Made by a program: the position numbers and the translations under genes. This document shows, piece after piece, positions 55,470 through 64,000 of a stretch of 64,000 nucleotides of DNA. Position 1 is the first letter of the stretch. Every line of letters starts with the position of its first letter. This stretch comes from Aedes albopictus (taxonomy: Eukaryota > Arthropoda > Insecta > Diptera > Culicidae): assembly GCF_035046485.1 (NCBI RefSeq), contig NC_085137.1, positions 348,306,505-348,370,504 of the forward strand, written 5' to 3'. Below the pieces are notes generated by a model. That model ran no database searches, had not been told where the DNA came from, and worked only from the letters and a program-made list of their open reading frames with translations.

Positions 55470-56690
55470 AGTAAAATAGGTTAACCATGTCTTCCCAGAA
55501 CTGTAAGGTGATGCTATGCAGGTCTTCTTTAATAATTTAGTAAAATGGGTTCACCATGTCCTCCCAGAACTGCAAGGTGATGCTATGAAGGTCTTCTTTA
55601 ATAATTTGTAAAATAGGTTCACCATGTCTTCCCAGGGCTGCAATGTGATGCTATGCAGGTCTTATCTAATAATTAAGTCAAATTCGTCGTTAAATGGGTT
55701 CACCATGTCCTCCCAGGGCTGCAAGGTGATGCTATGCAGGTCTTCTCTAATAGTTTAGTCAAATTCGTCGTTAAATGGGTTCACCATGTCTTCCCACAAC
55801 CGCAAGGTGATGCTATGCAGGTCTTACCTAATAATTAAGTCAAATTCGTCGTTAAATGGGTTCACCATGTCCTCCCAGAACTGCAAGGTGATGCTCTACA
55901 GGTCTTCTCTAATAGTTTAGTCAAAATCGTAGTAAAATAGGTTCACCATGTCCTCCCAGAACTGCAAGGTGATGCTATGAAGGTCTTCTTTAATAATTTA
56001 GTGAAATAGGTTCACCATGTCTTCCCACAACCGGAAGGTGATGCTATGCAGGTCTTATCTAATAATTAAGTAAAATTCGTCGTTAAATGGGTTCACCATG
56101 TCCTCCCAGAACTGCAAGGTGATGCTATGCAGGTCTTCTCTAATAGTTTAGTCAAATTCGTCGTTAAATGGGTTCACCATGTCTTCCCACAGCCGCAAGG
56201 TGATGCTATGCAGGTCTTACCTAATAATTAAGTCAAATTCGTCGTTAAATGGGTTCACCATGTCCACCCAGGGCTGCAAGGTGATGCTCTACAGGTCCTC
56301 CCACAACTGCAAGGTGATACTTATGCAGGTCTTATCTAATAATTAAGAAAAAATCGTCTTAAAATGGGTTCACCATGTCCTCCCAGAACTGCAAGGCGAT
56401 GCTATGAAGGTCTTCTTTAATAATTTAGTAAAATAGGTTCACCATGTCTTCCCACAACCGCAAGGTGATGCTATGCAGGTCTTATCTAATAATTAAGTCA
56501 AATTCGTCGTTAAATGGGTTCACCATGTCCTCCCAGAACTGCAAGGTGATGCTCTACAGGTCTTCTCTAATAGTGTAGTCAAAATCGTAGTAAAATAGGT
56601 TCACCATGTCCTCCCACAACTGCAAGGTGGTGCGCTACAGGTCTTCTGTAATAGTTTAGTCAAATTCGTAGTAAAATAGGGATCCCAGTC
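55470..56690. repeat. Tandem array 2, unit about 70-85 bp
   Basis: About 16 well-kept units each read GGTTCACCATGTCCTCCCAG, AACTGCAAGGTGATGCTATG, CAGGTCTTCTTTAATAATTT and AGTAAAATA. Two spacer forms alternate: a longer one with GTCAAATTCGTCGTTAAATG and a shorter one. This gives a loose higher-order pattern. The core is the same as in array 1. Confidence 0.88.
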
Positions 56691-56694
56691 TCGG

Positions 56695-57385
56695 CCTAAT
56701 CCCATCCCCAAGTCCCATCACAATAGACACGCTCCACATACAGAAAAACATATTAATCGCAAACGCTTGTGTAAATCCGCCAGTACGGCAAAACGTTTTG
56801 GGGTTTTCGGCGCAGCATTTCAAGACACCAGAACGATTAAAGGTACGAGCAGAGTTAGCGATGTTGTACCATTACATTACCGCTCTCTTTTTTCTTGAAC
56901 GGTTAATACTAAACAACAGACAAAACACAGAACATCCTGTACCCAATGAATAATTATTCGTTTAATTGAGACGAGAATCGATTCCACAGCCTAAACAAAG
57001 AACATCCATACGGTTGTGATTTGGACTCGGAAGCAGTAGCAACCCTGGATCCATACTTGTGGAGGTTTCCGTCCGAATATGAAGTTTCCAGGCACGTAAG
57101 CCGCAGTTGGTCCATCACGTTGCAGCAACGGTTCCGGAATGGCTAGAGCTTTTCTAAACGAGCTGCAGTATAAATACGAAAGGCATTCGCTGGTGGTATT
57201 TACGGGAGGAGAAAAGTTGGAAACGGTATTTAACTTCCAGCACATCTAGAGTTCGGTCCGGGCACATTGACAATTCCAGCAGCTGCGAGTTTTGATTCGT
57301 GCTACCTAGAGGTAGCCATTCATTCGTATGAGCGTCGTGATCTTTTGCCTTGTCCACGACCACCAATTCCATACTGAACACCCGT
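56695..57385 (-). other. Unidentified minus-strand coding-like stretch
   Basis: On the minus strand two overlapping frames read MELVVVDKAKDHDAHTNEWL (ATG about 57372) and then, shifted, PEPLLQRDGPTAAYVPGNF (to 56991). Their composition is protein-like but no family is recognised and a frame change is needed. It lies directly against the transposon array. The minus-strand frame at 62400-62571 lies on the other side. Confidence 0.25.
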
Positions 57386-57391
57386 GAAGTC

Positions 57392-58948
57392 TAGACCAAC
57401 ATGTGAAAAGGGCGGATATCCAAAATGTTAGAATCGAGAAAAACGCTTGCAAAGTTTCACAATCTAGAACTAATTCCTATTTAACACTTTGTGCGTGTGC
57501 ACTCAATCTTTTTCGTTGTTTTAGAAGAAAATACTATCCTCTTGGTGATTTTATGTCAAAAAGTACAAACAAGCGTTTTTCCTTGAAGAAAATGAATGAA
57601 ATGAAAATTACGCCCAAATAAAAACTCATTGGTCATTACGCCCGACATGCTACGCCACTTGGTCGCCAGCACTGGAATTACGCCTGGTCAATATTACCTA
57701 GAATCGATCGCTTTTGTTGTTACGCCCGAAGAAATTTTGTATCGAAATTAGTGGAATGCAATAGATTTTGAACCTAGTCCACTGCAATAAATTGATTTTG
57801 AAGCTTTTTTAACTAAAAGTAATTAATTGAAGATTATCTGACATTGGACAATGGAGGAGGAAGCAAATTTTCTCTTGACGTTGCCTACGATGAGTGGTAA
57901 AAAAACAATGAGTAAAATGCAATGGCAATCAGATTTCGATTAAAATCTATATTCTAGCTCTTATCTACGAACAACAACTCTTTACAGTTTATCTAGTATC
58001 GTACAGCAAAGTAGGGAGTTGTCCCTGCCATTGTCCATAATGCGCGTTGAAAAAAAATATAGCTACAAAACCGATGGGGAAGCGTAGGCAGCATATTATG
58101 TTCCCAACAAGCCCGTGCACAACGGATGGGTTTTAGAGGTTAAACTCCTCCCGTTGCCGATACTCTATACACAAGGCCTCCTCCACCCTTTGCTAAAATT
58201 GGGTAAAACCCCTCCCTTGTCGCCTTTTCTGTGCACGGGCCTGGTTCCCAATATCACCTTTTGCTGAATCTACCTGCTGTGACCTATGCCGGTCAATAGA
58301 TTTGAGACCATTAGCTAACATTTTTATCACTGAAGCTTTACCAACTGCATATCATCCAAATCTGGGTCCTTTGGAGAAAAATATATCCTGAATAGACATT
58401 GAAGCCATATTATCGCCACTTATTGCAGTCAGTCAGCGACTTTATTGAATTTTACGATGAAAAACGCACGATTTGATCTTGGGCGTAAGAACCATCCGTG
58501 CGCAACAAGAGCAATAAGTGCGCGGCGGATTTCCACTCAGACATTTTGATGGGCGCCGAAGCACGACGTAATGACGAAGGCTTTTCAATAACGGTGTAAG
58601 TAGTTAGGGGCGACTTTAATCAAAAGTGGGAGTAAAAATTTTGTGTAAATTTGATAAATATGAATGGCGAGATGCTGTTCTCGACTGTTTATTCAACAGT
58701 GTTAACAATTTTGTGCATTTTTGTGCTTTTTTCAAAGGCGCAAGATCATTGGCGGAACAACCAAATGAAATGATCAAAATCAGATGTGGTAATCCGCCTT
58801 TATTTAAATTATTGTTTTCCAGAAGTGGAAACTCATTTTTGAGCTAGCGTCAGGAAAAATCATATGTTTATGAGTTGTTTCATCAAATTATGCTGAAAAG
58901 TGATTTGTTTACATTTTGGCTCTTCCGCCCTTTTCAAATGTTGGTCTA
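57392..58948. mobile_element. TIR element array, unit 1 (1557 bp)
   Basis: The ends TAGACCAACATGTGAAAAGG and CCTTTT-like CCGCCCTTTTCAAATGTTGG...TCTA are imperfect inverted repeats. The left flank is GAAGTC (57386-57391). The interior repeats the word TTACGCC four or five times near 57608-57725. Short frames such as MGVKILCKFDKYEWRDAVL are present, but no transposase. Confidence 0.85.
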
Positions 58949-58951
58949 GTC

Positions 58952-60508
58952 TAGACCAACATGTGAAAAGGGCGGATATCCAAAATGTTAGAATCGAGAA
59001 AAACGCTTGCAAAGTTTCACAATCTAGAACTAATTCCTATTTAACACTTTGTGCGTGTGCACTCAATCTTTTTCGTTGTTTTAGAAGAAAATACTATCCT
59101 CTTGGTGATTTTATGTCAAAAAGTACAAACAAGCGTTTTTCCTTGAAGAAAATGAATGAAATGAAAATTACGCCCAAATAAAAACTCATTGGTCATTACG
59201 CCCGACATGCTACGCCACTTGGTCGCCAGCACTGGAATTACGCCTGGTCAATATTACCTAGAATCGATCGCTTTTGTTGTTACGCCCGAAGAAATTTTGT
59301 ATCGAAATTAGTGGAATGCAATAGATTTTGAACCTAGTCCACTGCAATAAATTGATTTTGAAGCTTTTTTAACTAAAAGTAATTAATTGAAGATTATCTG
59401 ACATTGGACAATGGAGGAGGAAGCAAATTTTCTCTTGACGTTGCCTACGATGAGTGGTAAAAAAACAATGAGTAAAATGCAATGGCAATCAGATTTCGAT
59501 TAAAATCTATATTCTAGCTCTTATCTACGAACAACAACTCTTTACAGTTTATCTAGTATCGTACAGCAAAGTAGGGAGTTGTCCCTGCCATTGTCCATAA
59601 TGCGCGTTGAAAAAAAATATAGCTACAAAACCGATGGGGAAGCGTAGGCAGCATATTATGTTCCCAACAAGCCCGTGCACAACGGATGGGTTTTAGAGGT
59701 TAAACTCCTCCCGTTGCCGATACTCTATACACAAGGCCTCCTCCACCCTTTGCTAAAATTGGGTAAAACCCCTCCCTTGTCGCCTTTTCTGTGCACGGGC
59801 CTGGTTCCCAATATCACCTTTTGCTGAATCTACCTGCTGTGACCTATGCCGGTCAATAGATTTGAGACCATTAGCTAACATTTTTATCACTGAAGCTTTA
59901 CCAACTGCATATCATCCAAATCTGGGTCCTTTGGAGAAAAATATATCCTGAATAGACATTGAAGCCATATTATCGCCACTTATTGCAGTCAGTCAGCGAC
60001 TTTATTGAATTTTACGATGAAAAACGCACGATTTGATCTTGGGCGTAAGAACCATCCGTGCGCAACAAGAGCAATAAGTGCGCGGCGGATTTCCACTCAG
60101 ACATTTTGATGGGCGCCGAAGCACGACGTAATGACGAAGGCTTTTCAATAACGGTGTAAGTAGTTAGGGGCGACTTTAATCAAAAGTGGGAGTAAAAATT
60201 TTGTGTAAATTTGATAAATATGAATGGCGAGATGCTGTTCTCGACTGTTTATTCAACAGTGTTAACAATTTTGTGCATTTTTGTGCTTTTTTCAAAGGCG
60301 CAAGATCATTGGCGGAACAACCAAATGAAATGATCAAAATCAGATGTGGTAATCCGCCTTTATTTAAATTATTGTTTTCCAGAAGTGGAAACTCATTTTT
60401 GAGCTAGCGTCAGGAAAAATCATATGTTTATGAGTTGTTTCATCAAATTATGCTGAAAAGTGATTTGTTTACATTTTGGCTCTTCCGCCCTTTTCAAATG
60501 TTGGTCTA
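58952..60508. mobile_element. TIR element array, unit 2 (1557 bp)
   Basis: Same orientation and same length as unit 1. It is separated from its neighbours by the 3-nt spacer GTC at 58949-58951 and 60509-60511. I saw no differences from unit 1 on reading. Confidence 0.9.
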
Positions 60509-60511
60509 GTC

Positions 60512-62366
60512 TAGACCAACATGTGAAAAGGGCGGATATCCAAAATGTTAGAATCGAGAAAAACGCTTGCAAAGTTTCACAATCTAGAACTAATTCCTAT
60601 TTAACACTTTGTGCGTGTGCACTCAATCTTTTTCGTTGTTTTAGAAGAAAATACTATCCTCTTGGTGATTTTATGTCAAAAAGTACAAACAAGCGTTTTT
60701 CCTTGAAGAAAATGAATGAAATGAAAATTACGCCCAAATAAAAACTCATTGGTCATTACGCCCGACATGCTACCACAGAGAACAGACATCCAGGCTAGAA
60801 CAAATTTCATTTGGAAAGTTGTGTAAGGATTTGAATCTTTACTTGAGTAAGGTTGCAAACCAATACACGATGAAGCACTAACGCCACCATACACCATATT
60901 GCCACAGTCAGTGGTGAATTGAAACATTTCAAGTGGTGAATTAAATTAGTATGGGAAATTAACCGATTGCAGCGCCACGCGATTGCCACTTGTGTTGCCG
61001 ATTTCAAATGGCCGTTAAATTCCTTACACAGTTTCGGAACTGGACTTGGATGTCTGTTCTCTGTGATGCTACGCCACTTGGTCGCCAGCACTGGAATTAC
61101 GCCTGGTCAATATTACCTAGAATCGATCGCTTTTGTTGTTACGCCCGAAGAAATTTTGTATCGAAATTAGTGGAATGCAATAGATTTTGAACCTAGTCCA
61201 CTGCAATAAATTGATTTTGAAGCTTTTTTAACTAAAAGTAATTAATTGAAGATTATCTGACATTGGACAATGGAGGAGGAAGCAAATTTTCTCTTGACGT
61301 TGCCTACGATGAGTGGTAAAAAACAATGAGTAAAATGCAATGGCAATCAGATTTCGATTAAAATCTATATTCTAGCTCTTATCTACGAACAACAACTCTT
61401 TACAGTTTATCTAGTATCGTACAGCAAAGTAGGGAGTTGTCCCTGCCATTGTCCATAATGCGCGTTGAAAAAAAATATAGCTACAAAACCGATGGGGAAG
61501 CGTAGGCAGCATATTATGTTCCCAACAAGCCCGTGCACAACGGATGGGTTTTAGAGGTTAAACTCCTCCCGTTGCCGATACTCTATACACAAGGCCTCCT
61601 CCACCCTTTGCTAAAATTGGGTAAAACCCCTCCCTTGTCGCCTTTTCTGTGCACGGGCCTGGTTCCCAATATCACCTTTTGCTGAATCTACCTGCTGTGA
61701 CCTATGCCGGTCAATAGATTTGAGACCATTAGCTAACATTTTTATCACTGAAGCTTTACCAACTGCATATCATCCAAATCTGGGTCCTTTGGAGAAAAAT
61801 ATATCCTGAATAGACATTGAAGCCATATTATCGCCACTTATTGCAGTCAGTCAGCGACTTTATTGAATTTTACGATGAAAAACGCACGATTTGATCTTGG
61901 GCGTAAGAACCATCCGTGCGCAACAAGAGCAATAAGTGCGCGGCGGATTTCCACTCAGACATTTTGATGGGCGCCGAAGCACGACGTAATGACGAAGGCT
62001 TTTCAATAACGGTGTAAGTAGTTAGGGGCGACTTTAATCAAAAGTGGGAGTAAAAATTTTGTGTAAATTTGATAAATATGAATGGCGAGATGCTGTTCTC
62101 GACTGTTTATTCAACAGTGTTAACAATTTTGTGCATTTTTGTGCTTTTTTCAAAGGCGCAAGATCATTGGCGGAACAACCAAATGAAATGATCAAAATCA
62201 GATGTGGTAATCCGCCTTTATTTAAATTATTGTTTTCCAGAAGTGGAAACTCATTTTTGAGCTAGCGTCAGGAAAAATCATATGTTTATGAGTTGTTTCA
62301 TCAAATTATGCTGAAAAGTGATTTGTTTACATTTTGGCTCTTCCGCCCTTTTCAAATGTTGGTCTA
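60512..62366. mobile_element. TIR element array, unit 3 (with MITE inside)
   Basis: Same unit, interrupted at 60774-61065 by a MITE and with one A lost in a poly-A run near 61321. Its right flank is GAAGTC (62367-62372), matching the left flank of unit 1. The whole three-unit array therefore sits between one 6-bp duplication. Confidence 0.9.
60774..61065. mobile_element. 292-bp MITE, CACAGAGAACAGACATCC ends
   Basis: 18-bp perfect inverted ends are flanked by ATGCTAC (60767-60773 and 61066-61072). Units 1 and 2 show the unfilled site (CGACATGCTACGCCAC), so both borders and the 7-bp duplication are exact. Confidence 0.93.
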
Positions 62367-62571
62367 GAAGTCCGTAAAGCTTCTTCTTCTTCTTCTTCTT
62401 CTTCTCGTTGTGACTGATCAACGTCAAGTCACTGTTTGGACTGGTAGCACCGACCATATGTCCAAGTCCGTAAAGCGAAGTCCGGTTGAAATCCGATCGA
62501 TTATCCGATCCGTTGCTGCTGCTCCTGTTCCTGATGAAACTGATTGTGCCGAGAAGTGGAGAGTTTGACAT
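62367..62571 (-). other. Unidentified minus-strand coding-like stretch
   Basis: From ATG at 62571 the minus strand reads MSNSPLLGTISFIRNRSSSN, GHMVGATSPNSDLTLISHNE, then Lys codons from a (CTT)n run (62379-62404), then enters the array TIR. It has protein-like Ser/Asn-rich composition but no recognised family. It might be one exon with 56991-57372 that the array split, but frames do not join cleanly. Confidence 0.25.
62379..62404. repeat. (CTT)n microsatellite
   Basis: Eight to nine CTT repeats. Confidence 0.95.
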
Positions 62572-62989
62572 TTCCGAATGTAAACAAGAAAAGGGCTCCC
62601 AGACGTTGCTCTTTTTCTGAGGTGAAAAAAAAGTTCACCATTCCAGGGTTGCCGAAAACTGCAAAAAACTACTTCGCATGGTGATTTTAATTTCAAAATG
62701 TGGTGAATTTCCCAGTTTTTAAAAATTTGTATGAAAATCAGGAGTTGATATAAAAAAAATCTAAAAACGGTAATAGTCATAACAAACACGTGGCTTTCGA
62801 AAAAAAATATGAAAAAGGGGGGTTAGGTCAGACGGGAATGGTCTATTGTATTCCATCTATGGTTCTCTGAAGTCGAGGTATGACTTCACTTAGGTCATCA
62901 AATTTTCCTAGGAGTAGTTTGTGAGAGGCCTTCTCGTTACTTACTTACCACAGAGGTACCACATACGTAAAATAGTGATTACGGTTTAT

Positions 62990-63145
62990 CAACAGGCCAT
63001 AAACAACGTAGGTGGGTTTGGGGAGGCTGGCCAAAGTCTACGGTCCATACCAATTTTGAAAATTTTGTGTGGACTAAAGTCTACGAGGAGGGAGCGGGGG
63101 GGGGGGGGGGTCTGAGATTGCCAAAATTGAGTCTACGTAGTTTAT
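62990..63145. mobile_element. MITE with GTCTACG repeats
   Basis: AAAGTCTACGGTCCATACCA and CCAAAATTGAGTCTACGTAG, with a G-rich middle (GGGAGCGGGGGGGGG), follow the pattern of a dispersed mosquito repeat. The word GTCTACGTAGTTTATG also occurs at about 14668 (AAAGTCTACGTAGTTTATGA). Confidence 0.55.
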
Positions 63146-63250
63146 GCGCAGCGCCGGTAAGATCGTGCTACTCTTGGTGCTGCTACAACCCATCAGATCG
63201 CCTTCGGGCCCGGAGAATTTCGCCAACAGTACCACATATAGTACCACCAA
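63144..63250 (+). CDS. Possible signal-peptide exon
   Basis: ATG at 63144 opens a frame reading MRSAGKIVLLLVLLQPIRSP. This is a typical n-region plus hydrophobic core of a secretory signal. It continues GPENFANSTTYSTT to a good donor AA|GTAAGC (63251). The start lies at the border of a MITE-like repeat. No continuing exon was found before the window end, so the gene is unidentified and the call uncertain. Confidence 0.3.
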
Positions 63251-63259
63251 GTAAGCATT

Positions 63260-64000
63260 TTTGGTCGGGTATCATTGGCGTCCCGACGTCGCACGTGGTT
63301 TACCATGCCAACAGGGTGCAACTCATCACATAGCGATCGCAGCGCCGATTGAAATTAAAATTCGTGAAAATTTTCCACCTGCGAGCACGTGTGGAATTGA
63401 ACGCTCTGAACTTTTAAAACTGAAAATCAAATTTAATTGAAAATCCATGGATTTCACTCTGCAGAGCGAAATTAGTAAATACATCTTCAAATTAATGTTA
63501 ATAGTAAAAGTAATTGTAAATCCACCCAAGGAACAATTCGAAATCATAAATAAGCATAAATGTTGAACTATTGCTGGTTTATAACATTCGCAGCTGAACA
63601 AAACCAAATGCTGAATAATAAGCTGAAATGATGCTATTTACATTGGAAATAAGCCCAAATGCAACATTGGGCACGTATGTGAACAGCAATTTAATTATAA
63701 GCTTAATAAGCGTCAGCAATTTTTGTTTGTTCGATTTGGCCTTACTAGCTTTAATATAAGTGGAAGAAGAGCTTTCTTCTACGCGTTAAAAAGCTTATGT
63801 TCCACAGTTTCCGATAGCTGATTATTGTGGTCTACATAAGTTGAACAAATGCTTTTGATGTTTAATACTTCAGCTATTGTGGAAACGTTCAAAAATGGTT
63901 TAACAGTAAGCTTTATAAACGAATTTATGATTTATTTGTTCGATTGTCACTTTTCGATTGAACAACAGATCAAAATGGTTATAATGGAGCAGTACTGGAA
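63260..64000. other. AT-rich end of window
   Basis: No gene or repeat boundary was recognised. Confidence 0.4.

Noticed and set aside
55470..56690. Possible repeat-protein gene or CRISPR-like repeats
   Set aside because: The spacers between cores are themselves repeated, there is no continuous frame, and the array behaves as a satellite.
58626..62265. 73-codon frame (MGVKILCKFDKYEW...) repeated three times, as a gene family
   Set aside because: It repeats only because the transposon unit is repeated. It is short, has no recognised domain and is not shown to be expressed.

Overview
The window is a TE-saturated piece of a culicine mosquito nuclear genome, most likely Aedes. The evidence is interrupted, intron-bearing genes with canonical GT/AG borders, RTE-clade and I/LOA-like non-LTR elements of mosquito type, tRNA-derived SINE fragments, and dozens of foldback MITEs, many with TA or TTAA target duplications. 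No prokaryotic features were seen. Host coding sequence is only a few percent of the window.

The host genes form an immune-receptor cluster on the + strand. At 4936-5990 are the last four coding exons of a PGRP-LA-like gene: a transmembrane segment followed by a PGRP domain that lacks amidase residues. From a candidate 5'UTR exon near 18.15-18.45 kb through 45.27 kb lies a PGRP-LC-like gene. Its parts are a cytoplasmic exon with an RHIM-like motif (ATG at 33532), a transmembrane exon (34154-34300), one shared exon for the N-terminal half of the PGRP domain (34513-34664), and three alternative two-exon 3' cassettes for the C-terminal half (42578-43048, 43964-44412, 44603-45067). All splice phases agree. 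The three predicted receptors (about 416, 414 and 421 aa) would share the cytoplasmic signalling part and differ in the ligand-binding half. This matches the known LC isoform logic of the IMD pathway. The LA-then-LC order matches other dipterans.

The rest is layered transposon stratigraphy. At 0.7-4.8 and 45.5-47.65 kb are degenerate arrays of a 12-bp unit. At 7.6-15.95 kb one decayed I/LOA-like element has been split by at least three insertions, including an unassigned 2.47-kb TIR element with a TTAT duplication. At 21.39-29.61 kb is an 8.2-kb nearly perfect palindrome (arms about 4.1 kb, 39-bp centre). Its right arm overlaps a near-complete RTE element (27717-31120) that is nested in an older RTE and bounded by a 15-bp target duplication. 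At 54.2-56.7 kb are two related tandem arrays with a shared core. At 57392-62366 three head-to-tail copies of a 1557-bp TIR element form one array with a single external 6-bp duplication and identical 3-bp internal junctions. Only the third copy carries a later 292-bp MITE.

All coordinates come from reading the sequence by eye. No alignment or database search was run. Family names rest on recognised motifs. Exon borders rest on splice-site motifs and reading-phase agreement.
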